A stretch of DNA of 46,519 nucleotides from Chloroflexota bacterium. Its GTDB lineage: Bacteria; Chloroflexota; UBA11872. The stretch covers positions 1 through 46,519 of the forward strand of contig JAJDZD010000032.1 in the NCBI GenBank assembly GCA_022824865.1, given 5' to 3'. Both the position numbers and the translations under genes were made by a program. This document shows, piece after piece, positions 25,704-33,517 of the stretch; positions within the stretch are counted from its first letter, which is position 1, and each line of letters starts with the position of its first letter. The notes below the pieces were generated by a model. The model saw nothing but the letters and a program-made list of their open reading frames with translations. It made no database searches and had not been told where the DNA came from.

Positions 25704-25964
25704 ATGCGCCAATGGCCCTTGCAGGACGCCAAAAACAAATTCAGCGCGGTCGTCAATGCCGCGCTGGACGGCGAGCCGCAGCACGTAACCCGTCGTGGCA
25801 AGCCCGCCGTGGTCGTCATTGCCGTCAAAGACTACGAGCGGCTGTGCCGGGTGGAGAAAGCCGGCGCGCCCGACTTCATTGAGCACCTCCTGTCCATCCC
25901 GAAGGGCGGGCCCGACGACCTGCTCGATGCCCCGCCGCTGAACCTTCGCGACGTGGCTTGGTGA
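25704..25964 (+). CDS. Phd/YefM-family antitoxin
   Basis: An 86-residue antitoxin. The N-terminal DNA-binding part reads QWPLQDAKNKFSAVV, then QHVTRRGKPAVVVIA, the classic Phd/YefM pattern; the C-terminal tail would wrap the toxin. GGGGGGAT precedes the ATG at 25704. The stop codon overlaps the toxin start (TGATG). It is probably autoregulatory through the repeats just upstream. Confidence 0.85.
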   Translation: MRQWPLQDAKNKFSAVVNAALDGEPQHVTRRGKPAVVVIAVKDYERLCRVEKAGAPDFIEHLLSIPKGGPDDLLDAPPLNLRDVAW

Positions 25965-26368
25965 TGTACCTGCTCGACACCAACGTGGTTTCCGCCCTGC
26001 GCCGTCCGGATCGCCACCCCGCGCCAACCGCCTGGCTCACGGACCAACGGCCATCGGACCTGTACATGAGCGTCGTGACCATCGCCGAAATAGAACGGGG
26101 AATCGCCCGCCAAATCTCCCAGGACTCGACCTTCGCCCGCGAACTCGCAGCCTGGCTCGAACGCACCCTGGCCGGATTCGCCGACCGGCTGCTCGGCATC
26201 GACGTGCCCACCGCTCGCCGCTGGGGCCGCCTCTCGGCCAGCCTGGGCCACAACGACGCTGACCTGCTAATCGCCGCAACGGCCCTCGAACACGGATTGA
26301 CCGTGGTCACCCGCAACGTCCGCCACTTCGAGCCGACCGGCGTCCCGGTGCTCAACCCCTTTCAGTAG
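25964..26368 (+). CDS. PIN-domain toxin (VapC-like)
   Basis: A 134-residue PIN ribonuclease. Acidic active-site residues are visible in MYLLDTNVVS (Asp5), VTIAEIERG (Glu), LGHNDADLLIAATA (two Asp) and the final VTRNVRHF. It likely cleaves RNA to arrest growth when its antitoxin is lost. ATG at 25964 overlaps the antitoxin stop; upstream GTG and TTG codons are in frame but less likely. Intact and of normal length. Confidence 0.87.
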   Translation: MYLLDTNVVSALRRPDRHPAPTAWLTDQRPSDLYMSVVTIAEIERGIARQISQDSTFARELAAWLERTLAGFADRLLGIDVPTARRWGRLSASLGHNDADLLIAATALEHGLTVVTRNVRHFEPTGVPVLNPFQ

Positions 26369-26380
26369 CTTCGCGACGCC

Positions 26381-26515
26381 GTGGCCACGCCCCAATGGTG
26401 TGAGCCGCAAGCCGTGGCCGAACGCCTCGACGCCACCATCGAGAAAAACCTGGAGCGGTTGGGATTTGGAGCTCGGCGAGCCCACGAAGGCATAGACTCC
26501 GACACGTCAGGGTAA
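26381..26515 (+). CDS. Short ORF in frame behind the PIN toxin, possible remnant
   Basis: A 44-codon frame from GTG to TAA, entered in the same frame 12 bases after the stop of the PIN toxin gene. The peptide has plausible coding character (WCEPQAVAERLDATIEKN, an amphipathic helix) and ends 5 bases before the -10 of mazEF. I do not recognise it. It could be the tail of a decayed gene or a small protein. No ribosome site is evident. Confidence 0.25.
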   Translation: MATPQWCEPQAVAERLDATIEKNLERLGFGARRAHEGIDSDTSG

Positions 26516-26528
26516 TTACTATAATTAC
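26512..26528 (+). promoter_or_regulatory. mazEF operator and -10 element
   Basis: A perfect palindrome, GTAATTA-CTA-TAATTAC, contains the consensus -10 TATAAT at 26520-26525. No convincing -35 is present. The site is 30 bases before mazE, and MazE antitoxins repress their own promoters, so this is a likely MazE (or MazE-MazF) binding site. It stands out as an AT-rich island in GC-rich DNA. Confidence 0.55.
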
Positions 26529-26557
26529 GTGATGGGCGTACACAGGAGGAGCATGGG

Positions 26558-26812
26558 ATGAGTCAATCGCCTCGCACCAGAGAGGTGAAGCTGATCGCCA
26601 TCGGCAACTCCAGGGGCATCCGGCTTCCCAAGGAGTTGTTGGACAAGTACGGGTGGGGCGATCGGTTGGTGTTGGAAGAGTTCGACGAAGGCATCGCCTT
26701 GCGCGGCAAAGAGACGCACCGTCTGTCGTGGGAGGAAACCTCCCGCGCCATGGCCGCCGAATCGGAGGATTGGAGCGATTTCGACGTCGCCTTGGCTGAC
26801 GGCCTGGAGTGA
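26558..26812 (+). CDS. mazE: MazE-like AbrB-type antitoxin
   Basis: An 84-residue antitoxin. The swapped-hairpin AbrB/MazE domain spans residues 8-50 (VKLIAIGNSRGIRLPKELL, then RLVLEEFDEGIAL), followed by an acidic tail that would occupy the toxin's active site. AGGAGG lies before the ATG, and the stop overlaps mazF (TGATG). It probably autoregulates through the palindrome upstream. Confidence 0.85.
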   Translation: MSQSPRTREVKLIAIGNSRGIRLPKELLDKYGWGDRLVLEEFDEGIALRGKETHRLSWEETSRAMAAESEDWSDFDVALADGLE

Positions 26813-27144
26813 TGGCGGACTTCCCTCGCCGCTACGGAATCTACATCGCCGATCTCAACCCCACCTTGGGTAGCGAGATTCGCAAGGTCAGACCGGTCGT
26901 GGTGGTCAGCCGCGATGCCATGAACCGATTTCTGGATACCGTGGTCGTCTGCCCACTCACCACCAGCCTGCACCCCCGCTGGCGCGGTCGTCTCCAGGTG
27001 CGCTGCGCGGGACAGGACGCCGAGATTGCCGTTGACCAGATTCGCACCATCAGCAAGCAGCGCCTACGGAATCGCATCGACCGCCTCCCCGCCGATGATG
27101 CGTCCCAACTGCGCCGCATCATCGCCGAGATGTACGCCGAATAG
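26812..27144 (+). CDS. mazF: MazF endoribonuclease toxin
   Basis: A 110-residue MazF/PemK-family RNase. Family motifs are RRYGIYIADLNPTLGSEIRKVRPVVVV (shown as RPVVVVSRD), VCPLTTS and AVDQIRTISKQRL. Cleavage specificity cannot be told. ATG at 26812 overlaps the mazE stop; a GTG three bases earlier is less likely. Complete and normal in length. Confidence 0.88.
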   Translation: MADFPRRYGIYIADLNPTLGSEIRKVRPVVVVSRDAMNRFLDTVVVCPLTTSLHPRWRGRLQVRCAGQDAEIAVDQIRTISKQRLRNRIDRLPADDASQLRRIIAEMYAE

Positions 27145-27399
27145 CTACGAGGACACCGCCACGACCGCTGAAACGGCTCCATCGGCTTCCGCAACGCGGG
27201 CTGGTGGCCCAGACTGCGCGCAATTTGGCCCCCTCCCGAGCCATTCGTGGCAAGCCAGTCTCGCGTAGGGGCGCTTCGCGAAGCGCCTTCGTCCGCCCTC
27301 TCTGCACGCACCCCGACGCGGTCACGGCGGCCGCCACCCTCAAAACGAAGGCTTGCTAGCAGTCCGTTGCCCAAGGGCGGCAACTTTCATAATGCAAAG
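27145..27399. other. Intergenic DNA with a perfect 18-bp palindrome
   Basis: No gene is supported. GGCGCTTCGCGAAGCGCC at 27270-27287 is a perfect palindrome within GTAGGGGCGCTTCGCG, a type of dispersed element I remember from many bacterial genomes. The ATTCGTGGCAAGCC at 27243 resembles the start of the repeat at 24721. It may be a boundary of the accessory island. Confidence 0.4.
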
Positions 27400-27513
27400 A
27401 TGGTTTCCGTCAATCTCGAGGATTACCAGAGCTTCCTGAGACTTTGGAAATCACAGTTTAGTTACTTGGAGATAGAGGCGTATTTTGATATTTCAAGTAA
27501 AGATCGGGATTGA
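27400..27513 (+). CDS. Short AT-rich ORF of unknown identity
   Basis: A 37-codon frame from ATG to TGA with natural-looking composition (VNLEDYQSFLRLWKSQ and YLEIEAYFDIS) and lower GC than the surroundings. I do not recognise it. It could be a small protein or the end of a broken gene; upstream of the ATG the frame runs into repeat DNA. No good ribosome site is visible. Confidence 0.25.
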   Translation: MVSVNLEDYQSFLRLWKSQFSYLEIEAYFDISSKDRD

Positions 27514-27578
27514 TCAAAGAATTCTGCCCCTCCGTCTTGGTCTGCCGGGTGGGCATCGACACAATCCTGAAAGCCTGG

Positions 27579-29834
27579 TCAACTCGGGGGTTCGATTGCA
27601 CCAAGTTCCCCGCCCCAACAAGCGACGGTCCCATCAATCCGAACCCCGCAGCTGTGAAAGCCCCACCCGGCGCTCACGGATTGAAACGCTCCGGATGGTG
27701 AGGCGGTCTGGTTTTCCGCATTGTCGCCCCAACACTCGATACTTCCATTCGTGCGGATCCCGCAAGTGTGTCGCCACCCGGCGCTCACGGACTTAAAGTT
27801 CCCCGACGGTGGATTGGCCTGGCCCATGTGGTTTCCATTAACATCCTCGTTTGATCCCCAGCAAGCTACGGTGCCGTCACTGCGTACTCCGCAAGTATGA
27901 TATGATCCTGAACTAACGGATTGAAATGAGCCGGAAGGCGCGCTTGCTGCACCATCGAAGTCACTGCCCCAACACTCAATGAAGCCACCGGCACGGATTC
28001 CGCAAGTGTGGTAGTCACCGGCGTCCACATCATTAAATGCGCCCGGAGGAGGATCAGCCTGGCCAATGTACAAGTCGTCGGTTCCGTTACTCCCCCAGCA
28101 AGCGACGGTTCGGTCAATTCGCAATCCGCATGTGTGACGATCCCCTGCGCTTACTGAGTAAAATGCGCCGTCAGGCGCGTGAATCTGTTCAAAGGTATTG
28201 TCGCCCCAACACGTAATCGACCTGTCTTCGCGTATGCCGCATGTGTGAAACGCGCCGGCACTCACAGATTCGAACTTACCGGGCGGTGCAATGGACTGAC
28301 CAAGGTAGTTGTAGTCTGTGTCGGTGTTACTCCCCCAGCACGTCACGTGGCCGTCGTCCCTCACTCCGCAACTGTGGAATGCACCGGCGCTGACCGAAGT
28401 CCATTTCTCGGCAATCGGCGTGGGGGGTGGGAGCTCGCCTGCCTTGTGCCTGCGAATCCAATCGGATACTGCCGCTCTTGCCAGGTCGCCGTCGATCAGG
28501 AAGTTCGCACTCTCTACCCGCTCCACCACGCCTCCGCCCAGCTTTGCGGTCACAACGCCGACCACTTCACCTCGCATGTTGAACGCCGGCCCGCCGCTGT
28601 TTCCTGGATTGGCCGTCGCGTCGGTTTGCAGCCAGCCCGGGTGACGAGCCGACAAGACGCCGCGTGTCACGGTGAGCGTCTCCCCCATCAGCGGGTAACC
28701 CAGGATGATCAGGTCGGCGCCCAACTCGAGATCGGCCGAGCGGCCGAAATCCACGAACGAGTGCGGTCCGTCGCTGGAGAGCTTGAGTAGCGCGAGGTCA
28801 AGTTCGGGGTCATCCCAGAGAACCGTGGCGTACCCTCCCGAGCCGTCATGCGTTCCAACATACGCTCTGTTCGCGCCATTGAGCACATGGCTGTTCGTGA
28901 CAACGTATCCTTCCGACGTCATCACAAACGCGCTGCCGATTCGCCCGTCGGTTACTCGGATGTAGCGGACGGCGGGCCGTGCCTGCCGCACGAGCTCAGC
29001 GACTGAAGGTGCTAAAGGCGCCGTCGTCGTAGACTCGGCAGCAGAGGTAGGAGTGGAGGTGGTCGTCGAGAGAACTCGAAAGCTCCGGAGTGATTCGTCA
29101 AATACGTCGCTATACTTATGCCAGGTGCTGGCCAGCGAAATACCCATGACAAAATATGCTCCAGACTCTCCGATTACATGGATTTGAAGGGCTCTGGCTG
29201 AGGCCGAATCCAGGTCGAATGTAGCCTCCAGAAAGTGGGCGCTCTCTCCGTCAATACTCACTCTTTCGTCCCGCAGGAGAATGAAGTTTGCATATAAGCC
29301 GGTAAGTCCGACTTTCACTTCGCCGACCAGCGCGTCTAGGTCCGAAATGTCCTCAGCTATTTTAAAGACGCCTATACTTGCCGTGTTTCGGGTATCTCCG
29401 TCATAGTCTGCTTGGCTGTTGGAAAACTGCACAATGGGGGATAGTTCATCGGGCTTCGATGCAATCCAGCCATGCGGTGGATTGATCGAGAATTCCCCTG
29501 ACTCAGGGAAGTAGGCCGCGCCCAATTGAATTGACGCTCCGGTCACCGTCGGCGCCGGTGTCGGCGTCGGTGTTGGGGCGGGCGCTGGCGTCGGCTCTGG
29601 AGTCGATGTTGGCGTCGAAACCGGAGTCATCCTGGCGGCTTGCGTAGGCCCGGGAGTCTGCACTGGCGTGGGCGTTGGGTCCGGGGCAGGTGTCGCGGCC
29701 GGAGTCGGAGTGGTGGTCGGTGTCGGGCCGGACGCCGATTGCACGGTCGGCGCTGCCGCCGGCGGCAAACCGGATCCCGATATCTGGTTGATCCACTGCG
29801 TCGCGGTCTGTGGCCGAACCATTGCAAATACCAC
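27579..29834 (-). CDS. Secreted or membrane-anchored HtrA-like serine protease fused to RCC1-like repeats
   Basis: A 751-residue multidomain protein from GTG 29834. A Pro/Thr-rich stalk (about 25-98) leads to a domain resembling PsbP/DcrB-type folds (FSINPPHGWIASKPDE, about 100-255). A trypsin-like protease domain follows, with His316 (VVTNSHV), Asp346 (ELDLALLK) and Ser413 (NPGNSGGPAF). Seven RCC1-like repeats then run from 479 to the end (SVSAGxxHTCGxR...CWG), each with two cysteines. There is no PDZ domain. The frame stays open upstream to 29981 and encodes a membrane helix; CTG at 29912 preceded by GAGGGG would give RSARTFLVAVGLVTLVALAV, so the true start is probably there. GC is lower than in neighbouring genes. 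Confidence 0.8.
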   Translation of the reverse strand: MVFAMVRPQTATQWINQISGSGLPPAAAPTVQSASGPTPTTTPTPAATPAPDPTPTPVQTPGPTQAARMTPVSTPTSTPEPTPAPAPTPTPTPAPTVTGASIQLGAAYFPESGEFSINPPHGWIASKPDELSPIVQFSNSQADYDGDTRNTASIGVFKIAEDISDLDALVGEVKVGLTGLYANFILLRDERVSIDGESAHFLEATFDLDSASARALQIHVIGESGAYFVMGISLASTWHKYSDVFDESLRSFRVLSTTTSTPTSAAESTTTAPLAPSVAELVRQARPAVRYIRVTDGRIGSAFVMTSEGYVVTNSHVLNGANRAYVGTHDGSGGYATVLWDDPELDLALLKLSSDGPHSFVDFGRSADLELGADLIILGYPLMGETLTVTRGVLSARHPGWLQTDATANPGNSGGPAFNMRGEVVGVVTAKLGGGVVERVESANFLIDGDLARAAVSDWIRRHKAGELPPPTPIAEKWTSVSAGAFHSCGVRDDGHVTCWGSNTDTDYNYLGQSIAPPGKFESVSAGAFHTCGIREDRSITCWGDNTFEQIHAPDGAFYSVSAGDRHTCGLRIDRTVACWGSNGTDDLYIGQADPPPGAFNDVDAGDYHTCGIRAGGFIECWGSDFDGAASAPSGSFQSVSSGSYHTCGVRSDGTVACWGSNEDVNGNHMGQANPPSGNFKSVSAGWRHTCGIRTNGSIECWGDNAENQTASPSGAFQSVSAGWGFHSCGVRIDGTVACWGGELGAIEPPS

Positions 29835-30344
29835 CGCGGCTACACCGCTAACCGCCAGGGCGACCAGCGTTACCAGGCCGACGGCTACCAGGAACGTTCG
29901 TGCGCTACGCAGCAGAGTCCCCTCGACTTCCAGGCTTGCGTTGGCGGCAGCCCAGGCGTTCCGGCCAAAGCTCGATAGGCGTCACAGTCCTTCTCGTGAT
30001 TGTTTCTACTTGAGACTGGTTCGGGAAGCCGTGGGTCGGGGCGCGCGAATGTCGCGCTTCAACTTCCCCGGATCGCCAGTGCCTCTCCACGCGCCAGCCG
30101 CCGCCCGCATCCCTCCGCCGGCACGGTCCACCGGAGGGCCATCGTCGATGGACAGTGCGTCCTCTGGCCCTCTTGCCCTTCATCGGGGTGAGCCGTTCCA
30201 GTGGTTCCGGCGCGCCGCTGGCAATCCTGGCTCCTACGGTCCGCACAACCTCGCGTCCTTCCGATAGCGCGGGAGTCGCAACGGCCCGTGAGCCGCCTCG
30301 GGCGCGGCAATCCTACAAGCGCCACCCGCCCCTCACCGATGACC

Positions 30345-30369
30345 CTTCGTGCTCTTCGTGCCCTTCGTG
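30345..30369 (+). repeat. Triple CTTCGTG direct repeat
   Basis: CTTCGTG at 30345, 30354 and 30363, exactly 9 bases apart. This resembles a short dispersed motif I remember from other high-GC genomes. Confidence 0.45.
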
Positions 30370-30473
30370 GGCCCCTCCGCCTGTCCCGCCAACGGCACAA
30401 CACCCCCGCCGCCAAACCCTCACCCCGACACCGACCCCCATCCACGCTGAGCCCCACTTCCCATCTGCGCCCA

Positions 30474-30489
30474 GATAGTGTACACTATC
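30474..30489. promoter_or_regulatory. Perfect 16-bp palindrome, orphan operator candidate
   Basis: GATAGTGT-ACACTATC is a perfect palindrome with a TGTACA core, the core reported for YefM-YoeB antitoxin operators. No antitoxin gene follows it. It stands 29 bases before a doubtful leucine-rich frame (30518) and 387 bases before the aminotransferase gene. It may be the relic of a lost toxin-antitoxin module or a site for a regulator encoded elsewhere. Confidence 0.4.
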
Positions 30490-30689
30490 CGAGTAAGCCA
30501 CGCAACCCACGATCCAAATGCCCGCCGCTCTCCTGCTCGTCCAGCTCCTCCTCGCCCCTCTCCTCCGCCTGCTCCGCGTCCCCGCCTTCATCCCGCCGCC
30601 CCCCAGCCGCAACCCGGCGGCATCCAAGCCTCCGGACGCACCCGGCGCTCCTGGTGAGCCGGTCAATCCCCACCCCCACCTCCGCCGTC

Positions 30690-30712
30690 ATCCCGGCGCT
30701 TCCAGCCGGAAT
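30690..30712. repeat. Inverted repeat of the CCGGC...GCCGGAAT type
   Basis: ATCCCGGC, a 7-base loop and GCCGGAAT pair with one wobble. The flanking CGTCATCCCGGCG and GCCGGAATCCGG resemble short palindromic repeats found between genes in many bacteria. Confidence 0.4.
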
Positions 30713-30875
30713 CCGGTCCTCCTCCGTCGCCCCAAAACCTCGCCGGAATGCACCCCCGCGCAACCGAAGAGTTTTTGGAAAAAACTCTTATTGCGCGCGA
30801 GGCGCCCCGTTTCCACCCACCGCCCATGTACCCTCACCCCCAGGTTGACCGTCACCCCCGAAAGTCGGTCCTGAC

Positions 30876-32204
30876 ATGCCAGCCCTCGCGCTCACCGGCG
30901 GCGCCCCCGTCCGCACCCAGCCCTTCCCCGCCTGGCCCGTCTTCCCCGAGCCGGACATCGCCGCCCTCACCGACCGCCTCCGCGCCGGCGACCGCTCCGA
31001 CGACGACCCCGTCATTGAATTCGAACAAGCCTTCGCCGCCGCCCACGGCGCCCGCTACGGCATCGGCGTCAACAGCGGCACCAGCGCCCTCGAACTCGCC
31101 CTTCAGGCCCTCCGCCTCGACCGCGGCGCCGAGGTCATCGTCTCCCCCATCACCTTCTTCGCCAGCGTCTCCGCCATCCTCAACGCCGGCCTCGTCCCCA
31201 TCTTTGCCGACATCGACCCCGACACCTACAACATCGCCCCCGCCGCCATCCGGGCCGCCCTCACCCCCCGCACCGGCGCGATCATGACCGTCCACTTCGG
31301 CGGCGTCAGCTGCGACATGCAACCCATCCTCGCCATCGCCCAACGCCACAATCTCGCCATCGTCGAGGACGTCTCCCACGCCCACGGCGGCACCTGGAAC
31401 CACCGCGGCCTCGGCTCCATCGGTGACGCTGGCTGCTTCAGCTGCGGCAGCGGCAAGAACCTCTCCGCCGGAGGCGGAGGCGTCCTGATCACCAGCGACC
31501 CCGTCATCCACGAACGCGCCAGCGGCTACGGCGAACTCAACCACCCCCGCCGCCAGCGCCGCCGTGAACTCACCGGAGCCCGCGAAACCCGACCCGCCAC
31601 CGACGAGTTCTTCCCCTATTCCTCCGGCAACCGCCGACTCCACCCCGTCCACGCCGTCCTCGGCCTGCCCCAACTCCAGCGCCTGGACGAGCAGACCGCC
31701 CGCCGCGACGCCAACGGCCGCTACCTCGCCTCCCTCCTCGATGACATCGACGGCGTCACCCCCCGCCGCCAGGACCCCTTCGCCACCCGCGCCGCCAACC
31801 ACCTGTTCGTCCTGCGCTACGACGCCCACGCCTTCGGCGGCCTCTCCCGCGAGGTATTCGTCAAGGCCCTCAACGCCGAGGGCATTCCCTGCCAGACCGA
31901 ATACCACCGCCCCATGCACCACGCCGACCTGTTCAAAGACGTTGACGGCGAACTCACCCGCGTCTGGCCCCGCGCCAACGGCGCCCCCGACGTCGACTAC
32001 GCCGCCATGCACTGCCCCAACGCCGAACGCGCCTGCGCCCAGGAAATGGTCACCCTCCCCACCCGCGTAACCCTCGACACCCGCGACGGCATGGACCAGA
32101 TCCTCACCGCCATCGAGAAGATCCAAACCCACCAGTCCGAACTCGCCAGCTACGTCCCTGACACCCCTTCGGAGCAGTCGCAGTGGTCAATCTCCGGAAG
32201 CTAA
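30876..32204 (+). CDS. DegT/DnrJ/EryC1/StrS-family PLP aminotransferase
   Basis: A 442-residue type-I-fold enzyme of the sugar aminotransferase family. GVNSGTSALELALQAL binds the PLP phosphate, VEDVSHAHGGTW holds the Asp and His that contact the cofactor, and GSGKNLSAGGGG carries the internal-aldimine Lys194. It probably transfers an amino group to a keto-sugar or cyclitol, although stand-alone members act on varied substrates. No sugar-nucleotide genes are near. Third codon positions are almost all C, more extreme than in neighbouring genes. No clear ribosome site precedes the ATG. Confidence 0.85.
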   Translation: MPALALTGGAPVRTQPFPAWPVFPEPDIAALTDRLRAGDRSDDDPVIEFEQAFAAAHGARYGIGVNSGTSALELALQALRLDRGAEVIVSPITFFASVSAILNAGLVPIFADIDPDTYNIAPAAIRAALTPRTGAIMTVHFGGVSCDMQPILAIAQRHNLAIVEDVSHAHGGTWNHRGLGSIGDAGCFSCGSGKNLSAGGGGVLITSDPVIHERASGYGELNHPRRQRRRELTGARETRPATDEFFPYSSGNRRLHPVHAVLGLPQLQRLDEQTARRDANGRYLASLLDDIDGVTPRRQDPFATRAANHLFVLRYDAHAFGGLSREVFVKALNAEGIPCQTEYHRPMHHADLFKDVDGELTRVWPRANGAPDVDYAAMHCPNAERACAQEMVTLPTRVTLDTRDGMDQILTAIEKIQTHQSELASYVPDTPSEQSQWSISGS

Positions 32205-32316
32205 TGACAGCCGTGCATCAAATGCTCATATCGACCGCCGCCGACCACAGTGCTAGCCTCGTTCGACTCCGAATGATGACGGGTTTGCAGATCCGGCAAC
32301 GCGAGGAGAGACGGTC

Positions 32317-33465
32317 ATGAGCTACCGGCCGCTGGCTGACGTTCGCAAGGACCTCCGGGTCCAGTGGTACCGCTGCCCCATCGAGGGCGCCAGGCTGCGC
32401 GAACTCTCCCGCCGAAGCGACCTCCAGGGCTGGTTCCAGGCCGGCGGCCACCTGGCGCTGTTTCTCACGACCGGCGCCATCACCTACTTCTTCTGGCTGC
32501 AGCAAATCTGGGTGGGCGTCGTCATCGGGCTCTACTTCCACGGAACCGTGGGATCGTTCTTGCGCGGTGTTGCGAGTCATGAGCTTGTCCACGGATCCGT
32601 CTTCCGAACCAAGTTCCTGAACAAGTTCTTCTTGTACTTCTTCGGTCTCTTGGGCTGGTTTGATTCCTTCGACTACGCCAGCAGCCACACCTATCACCAC
32701 CGCTACACCCTGCACCCCGAGGGCGACCGCGAGGTTCTGCTTCCCCTCAAACCGACCGTCGGCAAGACCTTCCTGCTCCAGATCTGCACCATCAACCTCT
32801 GGACGCAGAAGGGCCGTACCTTCGGCCGAGCCGGCGGCCTCTTTCCCACGATCATTGGCACCTTCCGATCGGCCATATCGACGCCCGGCTCGCCGGACAC
32901 ATCCAAGTCGGAGTGGTGGAACGCCTTGAACTACGACCAGCCGGATCAGTACCGCCGCTCACTCTGGTGGTCGCGCGCCCAGTTGGCCTACCACGCAACG
33001 GTCTGGGTGGTATCGATCCTGACCGGTCAGTGGATCTGGATTTTCCTGGTCAGCGTCTTTCCATTCATCGCCAACTTGGCTTCGTACCTGGTCAGCATGC
33101 CCCAGCACTGCGGCCTGAGAGACAACGTCCCCGACTTCCGCAAGTGCGTGCGCTCGAACACCCTGGTCCCAATCCTCGAGTTCCTCTACTGGCGCATGAA
33201 CTGGCACCTCGAACATCACATGTATGCCGGCGTCCCCTGCTACAACCTCAAGAAGCTCTACCGCGAAGTCGCCCACGACATGCCCGCACCCCGCACCCTC
33301 CGCAGTGCCTGGCGCGAAATGCTCGACACCTGGGAACGCCAGCAAACCGACCCCGACTACCAGTACGACACCCCACTGCCCGCCACCGCGCAGCGCATCC
33401 GCGAGGATGAATCCACCGCGCTGGAGAGTTCGATCGGCGACCTCGCACCAAAGGGCCTGAGATAG
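32317..33465 (+). CDS. Membrane fatty acid desaturase family protein, copy 1
   Basis: A 382-residue integral membrane di-iron enzyme. The three histidine boxes are complete: His88-x3-His92 (HELVH), His124-xx-His127-His128 (HTYHH) and His297-xx-His300-His301 (HLEHH). Hydrophobic segments lie at about 45-80 and 225-262. Such proteins introduce double bonds or hydroxyls into lipid chains or carotenoids. GAGGAGA precedes the ATG. A close paralog follows after 52 bases. The substrate is unknown. The N-terminal 45 residues are basic and highly conserved between the two copies. Confidence 0.87.
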   Translation: MSYRPLADVRKDLRVQWYRCPIEGARLRELSRRSDLQGWFQAGGHLALFLTTGAITYFFWLQQIWVGVVIGLYFHGTVGSFLRGVASHELVHGSVFRTKFLNKFFLYFFGLLGWFDSFDYASSHTYHHRYTLHPEGDREVLLPLKPTVGKTFLLQICTINLWTQKGRTFGRAGGLFPTIIGTFRSAISTPGSPDTSKSEWWNALNYDQPDQYRRSLWWSRAQLAYHATVWVVSILTGQWIWIFLVSVFPFIANLASYLVSMPQHCGLRDNVPDFRKCVRSNTLVPILEFLYWRMNWHLEHHMYAGVPCYNLKKLYREVAHDMPAPRTLRSAWREMLDTWERQQTDPDYQYDTPLPATAQRIREDESTALESSIGDLAPKGLR

Positions 33466-33517
33466 CTGTGCAAGGCACGATGAATCCCTTGGTTCAAAGG
33501 CGCTGGGAGGAGAAGCC

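Larger units (their letters stand above)
29985..30875. other. Repeat-rich region of about 0.9 kb without a supported gene
   Basis: Several frames are open, but only because the DNA is very rich in C on this strand. Their translations are Pro/Ser/Arg-rich without domains. Named parts are listed separately: a CTTCGTG triplet repeat, a perfect 16-bp palindrome and a CCGGC/GCCGG inverted repeat. The best open frame, ATG 30518 to 30874, starts with a leucine-rich stretch but continues through the inverted repeat and is not convincing. Confidence 0.45.

Noticed and set aside
30518..30874. Leucine-rich small ORF upstream of the aminotransferase gene
   Set aside because: It runs through an inverted repeat and Pro/Arg-rich low-complexity sequence, and no ribosome site is present.
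30852..32132. 426-residue minus-strand ORF opposite the DegT aminotransferase
   Set aside because: Gly/Ala/Val/Asp repeats arising from the C-rich codons of the real gene; no domain or ribosome site.
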